The notes beneath the pieces are model-generated. The model had not been told where the DNA came from. It was given only the letters and a program-made list of their open reading frames with translations, and made no database searches. From Ctena decussata (lineage: Eukaryota; Mollusca; Bivalvia; Lucinida; Lucinidae), in assembly GCA_963989385.1 (NCBI GenBank), contig OZ022499.1:36208866-36272865 (forward strand): a DNA stretch of 64,000 bases. Reading direction: 5' to 3'. This document shows positions 33,677 to 44,510 of the stretch, piece after piece (the first letter of the stretch is position 1; every line of letters starts with the position of its first letter). The position numbers and the translations under genes are program-made.

Positions 33677-33868
33677 CTACACTTCTTTTATTTCAAATGC
33701 AACGAGAAACACGTTAATAAACAGGATGCTAAGAGCGAGCACAAAGGTGTTGTTATTCAGCCTATTCATCTGCTGTCCTTCTCCTTTGTCTGTGCTCTTC
33801 TGTTTGTAAAGTCTGAACAGAAACACTGCCAGAAAAAGTTGTAATATCAAGGACAGGGATGCCAGAAC
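33677..33868 (-). CDS. NINJ: Ninjurin-family gene, last coding exon
   Basis: Encodes the last 63 residues plus a TAG stop. A good acceptor (TTCTATATTGCAG) precedes 33868, and the exon starts in phase 0. It covers VLASLSLILQLFLAVFLFRL (first transmembrane helix), a polar loop (KQKSTDKGEGQQMNRLNNNT) and FVLALSILFINVFLVAFEI (second transmembrane helix), then KEV. This matches the ninjurin layout: two membrane helices joined by a short cytosolic loop carrying 'LNN'. An ATG-initiated frame at 33928 exists but reads into the intron, so it is not the start. Ninjurins are small plasma-membrane proteins; vertebrate NINJ1 oligomerises to rupture the membrane in lytic cell death and also acts in adhesion. 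Which role applies in this animal is not known from sequence. Confidence 0.88.
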   Translation of the reverse strand, partial: VLASLSLILQLFLAVFLFRLYKQKSTDKGEGQQMNRLNNNTFVLALSILFINVFLVAFEIKEV

Positions 33869-36258
33869 CTGCAATATAGAAGCTACAATATAGGGAATGT
33901 ACGTAGAGGATCTTACACTAGTGGTCATTTCATTGGAAGTTATGAAACAAGGCTTCGGCTAGTTTCATAAATTCCATATGAAAAGGCCCGAGGGTGTAAG
34001 ATTTTTTTACCATATGATCCTTAAAAATCGGATTTTATCGCTTTAAAACTGAATATTATTTCAATAAGAAAACGAATTGCTGACATGGCAATGACGTTAC
34101 ATGTACGCGCCAAAATGGCATTGCACCGTGTCATACGATTTTTATAACTCTATGTTATCCACTGAATAACAACGACGTCATATGATAAAAGTTTTATGCA
34201 TTAACACTTGCCGTTTCCTGCACGATGCGTTACTGCCTTGTATTCAAACTACCTTCGAAACACCCGACAAAGGTAAATGCAATAAAATGATTCGTAAAAT
34301 ATCGTACAATGCCTGAAAATTGTGAAAGCTGTCGTTTAAAGGCCCAATTGCTTTACCTGCATGAACAATTCCATCATGAGGTATGGCTGCAAGATTCTAA
34401 CTTTCGATTCGTAATTGTAAACGACCGTGATCAGCCAGCTTTTAGAAAATAAAACATCCTTGAGCTTCAGGTAAAAGGGTTTGAAAACATATTTGGGTCA
34501 TTTTAGTTGGCAACTAAAGTGACCTACTTTCGATTTCATAAAATGGTAAAAATACAATGTACATGCGTGGAGTCCCAATCACTATCCCGCCTTTGTTTAT
34601 ATAGCCTAGCTAGACATGAACCGAGAGAAGTTTTTTTTGTATTTTTCCTCCTTTTTGCAAGTTAAAAGACTGACTAAAATTATATGCATACGAACCTATA
34701 TATTATTACCAAACGGGAAAATTGAACCACTTTTTACAACGATTTGAATTTGGGCAATTTTACCCCTAATAGGACTATGGAGACTTTAAAGTATATAACT
34801 TGCATATCGAAACGTCATTCCACGAAAATCAAAATGGCTGCCACGCTCATGAAAATGTGAAAGTAAAATGCTTATCCCAGGCGGCAAAGTAACGTCATGT
34901 AAACGATCTCGTCCGTTCAACCAGACAATTTGAGAAAAAGGTGTCACAATTAATAGATAGGACATTACTCTACATGCATGCAATTATTACATTCAGACCT
35001 AAATGCATTTTCAGCAATAACGATGTTTGTTTAGATTATTATTTTCATTAACTTGTCACTCATTTGTGTATTCTAAACTGTAGGAATCAACAAAAGTAAG
35101 AAGCTGCATCCTGTAAGACTTTTGACTTAAATGTAGGATGAGGCCATTTAAAGGGAAATCAGCTATCATAGAAAAAAAGAAAGAATAAGGCTATAAAGGG
35201 ATTATAATCTGATCTGACTGTGTTTTGAACACCTACAGGGTACTGTGTTGAAAAATATTACTATATTTTGCTAGAAGACTCTTGCTTTTTTAAACAATAT
35301 GATTATGAAGCAAGGAAATGTAAATAGGTACTCGTACATTTCACACACAAAGAAAACTCATATTAGCCAGTTCCGTCTAATCGGTCCCTGTTCTCATGAA
35401 CAGTCTGCGATTCCTGATACAAAAATGAATAACCTGATCAATCTACACGGTTTGACAGTTACTTTGAATATTTACTGTTCATATTAAAAGTATGTCAACA
35501 GTGAGTATTCAAATCAGCTTGCACAGCTTAAAGGTGAAAGTGAGGATCCTTATCTAGACAAAAAAAATGTTTTTGTTTGCATTAATTTAACAAATGATAA
35601 TTTGAAAAATGAATAAAATAAAAAAAAAATCATATCAGATCTGAATCAGTTTATTTTGGATTATTTACTTATCTTTATTTTTTTTCTAAAGTAGATGCAT
35701 GAACAAGATAATAGCAGTTTCCCCATTATTAGGCCCCTCTTTTAGAGGTTTATCGCTGGCATAATCCCCTCAAAAATCACCTAGAAAAAATAAGTTTTTG
35801 CTATGAGCTATGTTTTAAGTAGTATTTATTTGAAGCCATTATTTTGTGTTTCCACTCTGAGTACTACGAAAACATGTGTCTTTAAAAAACACAGTAGACA
35901 ATAAATGACAGAATAACAAAAAGACTATGACAATTATAATTAATTAAAAATAAATGTATCATAGTCGATTTCTAAACTTTATTTTCCAAAGCTTGTATTA
36001 AAGTTGGTTTATCAGTAAGTATTCCGACTCTATGTCAAACATGACAAAGTCTTGACCAAATCGGCACTTTGTAGCAACGGTATATAACTGAATACGCATT
36101 AGATAATTATGTTGCCGAAGGATGTTAGTTGGCTAAGGGCTTTAGAGTATTCATGCATAGATATGCGTTATTATTCTTTATAAATGCTTCTATATGCGCA
36201 ATGGTTCTTAACATAACTGTAGCCTATTATTATGGAAATTGTTTAAAAGCATACATAC
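33869..36258 (-). other. Ninjurin intron (about 2.4 kb)
   Basis: Runs from donor GTATGTATGC (36258) to acceptor TATATTGCAG (33869). No second gene or clear repeat seen inside; AT-rich throughout. Confidence 0.75.
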
Positions 36259-36408
36259 CAGTACAGCCACGACAAAACCATCCCCATTTGAGAGAAGGCT
36301 GATGGCAAGTTTAAACGTTGCAGCATTTTTGCCCAGTAGAGTTAGATCCATAAATCCTTCTACAAGCGTCTTTAGTTTAGCGAAAGGAGTGCTAACCTTC
36401 TCATCCTC
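36259..36408 (-). CDS. NINJ: Ninjurin-family gene, amphipathic-helix exon
   Basis: Exactly 150 bp, 50 codons, phase 0 at both ends, with acceptor TTCTGCATTGCAG and donor GTATGT. The translation includes KLKTLVEGFMDLTLLGKNAA and TFKLAISLLSNGDGFVVAVL. The pattern A-K...G-[FM]-M-D...LL..NA...K is the ninjurin signature: two extracellular amphipathic helices leading into the first membrane helix, which continues in the next exon (VVAVL joined to VLASLSL). In vertebrate NINJ1 these helices drive filament formation in the membrane. Reading continuity across the splice is exact, which argues for a living gene. Confidence 0.9.
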
Positions 36409-36885
36409 CTGCAATGCAGAATACGATATGTTGCGACGAATGCAATTATATATATAATGAAATTTATATTTACGCAGTTACGAATCTGGAAAGCTCCACA
36501 TTGATTATTATTAGATGTATGCTTGTGTTCATCAGGAAATTAAGAAGGGGTGAGATCTGTCTTATCAACTATACATGGAGTGAAATTATCATCAAAATAA
36601 CTGAGTAAGACAAAAAGCATTCGCATGCAGCTGTGAGATATGTCAAACTTAACTGCCCTATTATGTTGATATTAAACATACATGTAGCCTATATACACGT
36701 GGAAACAACTTAACTATTAACAGGTAGCTGAACTATTTGAATATTTCTCTTTCGTATCTGTGAGTACAAAATATACATAGATGCATATTTTAGAGTTCTT
36801 TGGAAATGCTTATGTTTTTGAGAATAAAAAGTAGAGTTAAAAACAAACAATAATAAACCTGTACAAATATGCGTAAAATACGAAC
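36409..36885 (-). other. Ninjurin intron
   Basis: From donor GTTCGTATTT (36885) to acceptor GCATTGCAG (36409). No repeats recognised. Confidence 0.65.
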
Positions 36886-36936
36886 CGGCTGTAAGTTGAC
36901 GACGGGATTATTATTATCGTCATATAATCCTAGTGC
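36886..36936 (-). CDS. NINJ: Ninjurin-family gene, upstream 51-bp exon (probable)
   Basis: 17 codons, ALGLYDDNNNPVVNLQP, between acceptor CTTATTTTTTCAG and donor GTTCGT, in phase 0 with the next exon (joining to EDEKVSTPFAK). Ninjurin N-termini are variable, acidic and disordered, so sequence cannot confirm it. The case rests on the pyrimidine-rich acceptor, the kept phase and the spacing. The start-codon exon lies further upstream and was not found; the next 2.6 kb are repeats. Confidence 0.6.
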
Positions 36937-36989
36937 CTGAAAAAATAAGATAAATGACTAAACAATAGCCCCATGAGGCCCTATATCGC

Positions 36990-39590
36990 TCAACTGAGGA
37001 AAAATGTAAAACAAAATGATCATCATATGACAATCTGATAGCATATGGATCCCCAAAACTGCATATCAGTTTCAATGTCATTTAAAAGAAGAAGATTTCG
37101 ATAGTATTATACCGTATATCGGACCATCAACCTAATTTCCATGCCATGAAATGGTCTATGTAAACCAAAGATCATCATTTGAACACTCTTGGTAGTACCT
37201 GAGTACCAGATGAAACATACCGATTTGCAAAGCTACAGATCAACTGAATCGGGAGACCATTATTTGTAAAGGTTTTTACCATATATGCGTAGTTGCCAAG
37301 TTGGTTATATGACAGGGACTATTTGAAGCAACTTTTCTACGCACTACCTTTAGAGGCTCTATATGAAATTTGGTTTCAATTGTCCCTGTGACTTCTGAGG
37401 CGATGTTTGAAAATGTCGAAATATGAGAGACATTGGTCAAAGAATGATCTTGATCCCTCGTACTCCATATACTTATTAAGATGACTTTATATACCATTTT
37501 TTATTCCATAATCTTCAACAATATCCATGAACTTATGTTCTAGCATTTTTCCACATTAAAGCACAAGAAACGAAATTTGATTTTGCCGTAGAAACGGCCA
37601 AGGTCAAATACACACCAAGTGCCAAGGTCATCGATCTATTTTTTCTTAATAGATCTTAAAAGGTGTTTATCATATATGGGGGTGGCAGTCATGTTGGTCA
37701 TGTGACCAGGAACATTTAAAAAACATTTCCCTTTTATCCTGTTTTACCATCTTTTGCAATACAATCTTCTACACGTTCCATGAACTCATATGGGCCGCGA
37801 CACGAGAAAACCAACAAAGTGGTTGTGCGCCCAGCGCAGACTCAGATCAGCCTGGGCATCCGCCCAGTTTGATCAAAGTCTTCGCTGTCCGCAGGGAGGT
37901 AGCTAAGCCCCTTAGCTACCCTTTAAGCGCTTAGTGAAGAGTCTGACCAGACTGGGCGGATGCCCAGGCTGATCTGAGTCTGCACTGGGCGCACAACCAC
38001 TTTGGTGGTTTTCTCGTGTTGCGGCTCATATGTTCTAGCATTTTCCCATATAAAAGCTCAAGAAACCAAATTTGATTTTGCCGTAAAAAGACTAATGCCA
38101 ACCCAAGGTCATCATTTGAACAATCTTAAAAGTACTTGTCAATGAATGCTTTATGCTATATATCAAAGTTTTGAAGTCATCCGTCTATTCGTTCTGTAGA
38201 AGATTTTTAAAAGTTTTTACCATATACACGTATTTGCATGTGGGTCATGTGACCTGGATCATTTGAATAACACAACATGTGTGTTTTAATTTTTATACCA
38301 ACTTTTGCAACAAAATCTTTTATAAGTTCCATGAACTCTTATGTTCAGCGTTTCTCACATAAAAGCACAAGAAATTAAATTTGACCTTGCCGCGAAAAGG
38401 GAAAGATCAACTCAAAGTCATCATTTGACGAACCATGGTGGTATCCGATGCTACATACCAAATTACAAAGTCTTCAGTCTATTGGGTCTGGAGAAGATTC
38501 TTAATTTTTTTTGCCTATATGGGCGAGGCGGCCATGTGGGCCAAGTGACCTAGACCATTTGAACAGCTTTTCATTTTCACTTTTATCCGACCTTTTGGAA
38601 CAAAACTTTCAAAAATTTATTCTAAAACCTATGTTCTAGCATTTTCACATATAAAGGCACAAGAAACTAAATTTAATCTTGCTATAAAAAAGCAAGGTCA
38701 ACCCAACGTCATCACTTTAACAAATTTGGTAGTACTTGAGTACCCAATGAAATATAAACAAAGTTTCAAGGCCATCGGTCTGTCGGTTCTGGAGAGTATT
38801 TAAAAGATTTTTACCATATATTGTTGTGGCGGTCATGATGGTCATATGACCTAGACAAACGGAACAAATTTTCGTTTCCTCAACCCATGGAGGCCCGGTA
38901 TGAAATTTGGTTACAGATCGCCCAGTGTCTTTTGAGGAGCTGTAATTGTTAAAATTTTAGTGACCTTGGCCAAAGGTCAAATATTGACCTAATACCTTGT
39001 ACTCTAAATCTTATATTCTCCTGAAAGATGATGACTTATATATAAGCGTTACGCTTACTGTCAGATCCTGTATTGATTCATTGTATTGTTTGTATGTATG
39101 TAGAAAATCTTTGAATAAAATATTGTTTAAACCAAACCTTATATTCAACCATTTCCATGAAATTTTATGTTCTAACATTTTTCCATATAAAATATAAGAA
39201 ATCAAATTTGACCTTGCCATAAAAAGGTCAAGGTCAACCCAAGGTCATCACTTGAAAACTTTTGGTAGTACTTGACTACTTAATGCTACATATCAAGTTT
39301 TGAGGCCATAGGTCTATTGGTTCTGGAGAAGATGATTTTTAAATGTAAAAGTTTTCATTATAAATGGGTGGTCATATTGGTAATGTGGCCCGGACCGCTT
39401 GAAGAACATTTCGTTCCTTTAAGCGCTTGAGGTTCTATATGAATCTGGTTACAATTGGCACAGAGGTTTCAGCGGAGATATCGTTTGAAAATGTGGGTGG
39501 ATGGATAGGACGGTACGAAAGAAAAGCGCCTACGGACGACGGAGCCTGCCTATCTTACAAGATCCGCCGGAGCCTTCGGCTCAGGTGACC
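36990..39590 (+). repeat. Tandem-like cluster of AGGTCA-type repeats
   Basis: About five diverged units, roughly 450-550 bp each, repeating 'ATGTTCTAGCATTTT(C)CCATAT', 'AAATTTGACCTTGCCGTAAA', 'AAGGTCAACCCAAGGTCATC', 'GGTAGTACTTGAGTAC', 'GGTTCTGGAGAAGAT', 'TTACCATATATG' and 'GGTCATGTGACC'. The cluster ends at about 39540-39590 with GACGACGGAGCCTGCCTATC and GGCTCAGGTGACCTAAAA. It lies upstream of the visible ninjurin exons, probably in an intron. Confidence 0.75.
37793..38024. mobile_element. hAT-type fold-back MITE with 8-bp target duplication
   Basis: Left GGCCGCGACACGAGAAAACC and right GGTTTTCTCGTGTTGCGG are inverted, and the pairing extends through CCAGCGCAGACTCAGATCAG / CTGATCTGAGTCTGCACTGG. 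CTCATATG flanks both sides (37785-37792 and 38025-38032). Sister units of the host repeat have an uninterrupted 'GAACTCATATGTTCTAGC'-type sequence, which gives the empty site. The 8-bp duplication points to hAT transposition. Confidence 0.9.
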
Positions 39591-41250
39591 TAAAATCAAT
39601 AAAAGTAAAGATGAGAGACTTAGCTATTGACCTGCAATTAATTCCAATCCTAAATTATCGTTTCAACCACAATCAGACGAGCTCTGGGTGAAGAACAGTT
39701 TCTGGTAAACGGGCATTATGATTTAACTTAATCCTTAATTTTGCTCAATCAAACGTCTAAAAAATTGCAGTTTTTGTTCAGCTAAAAAGGGGAACCCAAT
39801 TACATCTTTTCACCGAGTTAATAGCTTTACAATATTCTAATACAATGGCACATCAACAGTTATATAAAAATGCGTGAAATTATATGCATGATGTGGTTAT
39901 TTTATTTTACATTTTCTTAAACTAAAGGCTGTCTTGTGACCCCCGACCTGAAATGAGAGCTCCGTTCGGTTTGTCGTACGTATAGTTTTTTAGGAGTAAT
40001 TATTCGCCGTTCAACACTGATGATGCCAAAAGAAGATGTGTAACAAAATAGATCTTCAGTCTCGCGCATATGTGTGTTTTCGCCCAGATGAAGTCTGTTA
40101 TAATATTCAGCCGAAAAGCTGTCTGTCGTTGTTGGCACATTTTGTACTTTGATAAAGATCTTTCTAGCTACTACTTTTGTACAAGTAATTATTATCACAT
40201 TACTAACTTAAATCATCATAACTAGTTTTGATGCCGATTTAGCAGCCTTGTCTCTTATACTTAGGCCGCAGCACCACTTTTACGTACGATGAAACAAAAT
40301 TACATTTCGTTCATTCTTAAACAGTTTGATGATGCCAGGAGCGTGGGCAGTGTCGTTACATTACATTACTGCACATGACGAGACACAGTTAAAGCGAGTA
40401 TGCTATTTTCGTTTTTTTATGTTTCTTGCTTCCAGATGATTTTCCTTCAGAAATTATTTTAATGCATGCATGACTAGAAAACTGCAAACGTATTTGTACA
40501 TACATCGTAAGAGTTTCCTTGTGTCGCATGGTGGAACATGGACCCACCAAAATATATAAGGAAACAGTTTATATGTAGCCACATTCAACTGAGCTATTGT
40601 ATCATGAATGACACATATATAGGTCATTATTCTGTCGTTACTATTTTGAGTATATTTCCCTGCAATTTTCTTTCTTTAGAACAGGAAGGCAAGATGCCAA
40701 TTTTTGTAAGCGCACAGTTTTTAAATGGATGTTTACTAAGCCTGGAAAGCTGCGTTACAAAGTGTCATATAATCTGGTGGCAGCTTATCTTCAAATAGGG
40801 TCTTTTGTTGAATCAGTGAAAAGAGTAACGGGCTCAATGTGTTTGATTATCAGCATAGAGAGCAAGTTAATCTAATAACGAAAAATAGTCGAAAAGCAAA
40901 TCCAGCAATATTGTCAGCAGTAATTCTTAGAGAAGCCGGAGTTAATAGTACCCACCTCCACAATTCGATATCTGTCGTTTCCGTCCCCTGCCATTGTTCT
41001 CTACGTCTGTGTCTAAAAAAGCAAACCCAAAAGTGTTTGACAAGAAAGAAAGACATGATATGGTTGAAAATAATAATAAATAAATACCACATTTAAGTTA
41101 GTAGATAGTAATATGTATTATGAAAATTATCCGTCGGAAGCAAGGAACATATAGCAAGGTAGAATATGGCGTCATATTTGTTTACTGAGCATTTTGATGA
41201 GATCCAATAAACTGTCCAAGCCTTCCACGCCTCGTAGCGTCGGATTAACC
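39591..41250. other. Unannotated DNA
   Basis: Several ORFs (for example a 93-codon minus-strand frame at 39917-40198) but no motif, splice pair or family I recognise. The missing 5' exon of the ninjurin gene could lie here. Confidence 0.35.
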
Positions 41251-41254
41251 TTAT

Positions 41255-41385
41255 TCTGTTAAAACGGATTATATATTCCCGAAGGACCAGTAAATAAAAT
41301 CTGCACTATAACGAAAGTGGGAAGAATATTAGGACCGCCAAACGGCACTTTACACCATCTGCAGTGACTCCCAGTTAATTAGAAA
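41255..41385 (-). repeat. Diverged retrozyme-family fragment lacking the ribozyme
   Basis: 'GAAGGACCAGTAAATAAAAT' then CTGCACTATAACG, and GGACCGCCAAACGGCACTTT then ACACCATCTGCAGTGA, align with the end of the retrozyme units (AAAGGACTAAAATAAAATAT, CTGCACTATGGATG, GGCCGCCACACGGCACAACA, CCAGCTGCAGTGA). No hammerhead core is found nearby. Confidence 0.55.
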
Positions 41386-41689
41386 AATTAACTGTATCGT
41401 ATAAAATAAAGTAGCCGGAGGCCAAGAGTTTTGCTTTTAGACCAACACTTCAAATTTCCAAAAGTATTAACAGTTCATATTTTCCTTAACTTTGTAAACC
41501 GTATGAATTCAAATCAATTGTGATTTAGACACAAAGGCAATGGAAGATAATTCAAGCTGACCTTAGCTATCCTAAGTTCAAGGCTCTCTCGTGCCTCATA
41601 TTTTGAGGTCATAAAACTATTGAAATCAGTCGTTCATTTCAACATATTTTTGTGATAAATGCATGCTTACGGTAGAAGGATACTGAATG

Positions 41690-43770
41690 GAAATATTGCA
41701 CTATGCTAGCTTAATAACCCAAAGAGCTATTAAACATTTAGATAAGAAAAATTCACCGTTTTTTTCTAAAGAACAATGTATTTCTACATATTTTTACATA
41801 TTTTCCTTTAACTTCACATCTCTAGCACATGATTGCACTTTCATTTTTGCAAATCGTCTAATCTATAATATAGGATATTTGAAACAAACTGGAAAAACTG
41901 GTAAAAACGTGTATTTATCTTGATAATATTTTTTTTTAATTTTTCATTAGGCAGGAAAATTGAATTTCATGAAAAACTACAAACATGGTAACTAATAGGG
42001 CCCCGCCTCTATGGGAATGTTGACGGCATTTAAATCATATGTCATAAACCAGAAATAACAATAACAGCTTTCTATTATCATGTTGTTCTTTCATATTTAA
42101 CATATCTTGTTTGGAGTTAAGCTTCTGGTAGAGTCATTAAAATATGGGCAAATTGCGAAATCATGACTGGTTTAGAACAACAACTCTGCGAAGCAGGTAG
42201 CTTGAGTTACCATTCTTGCATTCTGCACACTTCAGATCTTCTGATGATGCTTTATATTTGTTCAAAGTTTTGTTAAAATATATTCAAAGGCTTAAATGTT
42301 ATAGACAGGCTATGATTCATTACTGAAATTTACTAACAGGCATAATTCTGTAAAATAATGTAGATAGAGTTACAGTTTTAATTTTCTGTAAATTGTCTGA
42401 TAATGCTAAATATATTTGTACCACATTTTGTGAGAATATCTGAAGCGGTTTTAAATTTATTGACCGGACACAATGTCCAGAGACACAAACTTACAAAGCG
42501 GGTTAATTCTATGAAAGAAATATATGCTGAGTTATGGTTCCTTTTCTCTGCAGATTGTCAGATGATGCTTGTACTAAGTTTTGTGAAAATATCTTCAACA
42601 ATTTTTAAGGTATGAAGCAGACACTTTTTCTATACTGAAAATTACAGAGGGACATAATTCTGTAAAAAAAATGAAGAAGGAGTTATAGTTCATATTCTCT
42701 GCAAATCGCTTGATAATACTCTATATCACTACCAACTCCCTGAAAATATCTATGACGATTTCCATACTGAAAATTACAAAGGGGCAATTTCTGTTAAAAT
42801 GTAGATGGGGATATGGTTCTTATTTCCTTGCACATTGCTTGATAATGCTTTACGTTTGTACAAAGTTTCATGAAAATATCTTTGAGGGTTTTAAAGATAT
42901 AGAACAGACACGATTTTCATACTTAATATTAAAAAGGGCATAATTCTGTAAAACATATAGGTAGAGTTCCAGTTCTTTTTCTCTGTCCGTCATCTGATAA
43001 TAGCTTGATATTTGTACCATACTAAATGTTACAAAGGGGCATAATTCTGTAAAGAATGTAAATGGAGTGACGGTTCTTGTTCTCTGCATATCATCTGATA
43101 ACGTTTTATATTTATGTTTATACCAATTTTCGTGAAAATACCTTAAACAATTTAAAAGTTATGGAGCGGACATGATTTCCACACTAAAATTACAAACGGG
43201 CATAGTTCTGTGAAAAATGTAGATGGAGTTACGATTCATGCACTCTGCACATCATGTGATGATGCTTTATAGTTGTACCAACTTCTGTGAATAATCTTGA
43301 ACGGTGTCAGAGTTATGGATCGGACCTGATTTCCATACTAAAATTACAAATGTGCATAATTCTGTAAAAATGTAGGTGGAGCTACGGTTCCTGTTCTCTG
43401 CACATCGTCTGTTGATGCTTTACATTTGTACCATGTTCCGTGAAGATATGTCAAATAGTTTAAGAGTTGTGGAGCGGACACGAAATGCGGGCTGACGAAT
43501 AGACGGGTGGACGAGGTAATTACTATTGGGCCTCCGCAGACTTCGTGTGGCGGGGCCCTAAAAATCTTAAAAATATATGTAAACATTGAGGCGTGCTATT
43601 AATATATTATTTCAGTTAAACTAACATTGTATGTTACAGAATAAGATAAAAAAAAATGAACATTTCGCCGCGTCGTTTCCTAGCCAAACAGTGTTTAAGT
43701 TCAAAAGAATCCACCAAACAGACAATATCCATTCGGCACCAGCTGCAAGCACAGCCGATGTGACGAAGTA
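41690..43770 (+). repeat. Older dispersed repeat, split by a TIR element
   Basis: 41690-41990 and 43570-43770 align in order with one continuous stretch at 58810-59240. Shared blocks include GTATTTCTACATA, CTATAATATAGGA, AATTTCATG and 'TTTCGT..CGTTTCCT(A/T)GC'. The later copy lacks the intervening 1.56 kb, so it serves as an empty site. Confidence 0.65.
41996..43560. mobile_element. TIR element made of ~145-bp tandem units
   Basis: Ends are TAGGGCCCCGCC (41996-42007) and GGCGGGGCCCTA (43549-43560), exact complements. Inside are about nine diverged units carrying 'GGGCATAATTCTGTAAAA', 'TGTAGATGGAGTTA', 'TTCTCTGCACATC(A/G)TCTGATGATGCTTTA' and 'GAAAATATCTT'. No transposase. The expanding interior unit and short GC-rich TIR recall other bivalve elements of this type; the superfamily is unknown. 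Confidence 0.8.
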
Positions 43771-43774
43771 AAGT

Positions 43775-44045
43775 GACTCCCATAGAATAACGCCCCCTCG
43801 GTCATTATTCTTTAAAGAATAGTAACTCCCCGGTCATAATTTTATGACTCCCCGGTCATACTATTATAAACCCACATACGAAATAAATCGACCCCTCGCG
43901 AAGAATTGTGACCCCCATACAATAACGACCCCCGGTCATTATTCTATAAAAAAAAGTGACCCTCATCCCCGCCGGTTATAATACTATTACCCCTCTACGC
44001 AAAGTTAAATGACAATTCGCGAAAAAGAAAAGAACTCAACCAGTC
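43775..44045 (-). repeat. GGGGTCA-type repeat array
   Basis: Short units such as 'GACTCCC', 'CGGTCATTATTCTTTAAAGA', 'CGGTCATAATTTTATGAC' and 'GACCCCCATACAATAACGAC' repeat irregularly. The palindromes TTCTTTAAAGAA and CATAATTTTATG recur. Same family as 55810-56040 (same orientation) and 57110-57310 (opposite). Confidence 0.65.
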
Positions 44046-44510
44046 TCACAACCCCTGCTTTCCCCACAACCACCCCGTACAAAAAATAATAAACAAATGA
44101 ATAAGGAAAGAAAAATAGTCATTCCGAGTATACTGTACGCAACTATGGCTCATACGATTAAATTAATCCATTTAAGCCTAGTGTCCTTTAAAAGGGACAA
44201 AGGCAAAAGTGCAGACCAAGATCAGACACTACAGAAATGCGCGTCTTTTATTCTTGTCTTTAGGTGGGCTATAAGCCCGTCTATAGCTACAGTTGTCAAA
44301 ACGGTTTTGCGGAGGACTTAACATATCTCTGTTTTTGTAAGCCTACGCGACGCGTTCTACATTTTGAAACAGAGAAAATAGTTCTGACATTTCTGAATAG
44401 TTTCGAAAATCCAGCTCATTGAACAAGGCAGAATGATTCGATATCATCAGTTGTTGATTTATTCAAATAGGAAAAGGCTTCAGTTTGCGACTTAAGGTGG
44501 ACGAATACGC
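44046..44510. other. Unannotated DNA
   Basis: One 74-codon ORF (44097-44321) without recognisable motif. No gene called. Confidence 0.4.

Noticed and set aside
33869..33928. ATG at 33928 as the start of the ninjurin 3' ORF
   Set aside because: The acceptor TTCTATATTGCAG at 33869 joins the upstream exon in phase and completes the first membrane helix; the sequence before it does not match ninjurins.
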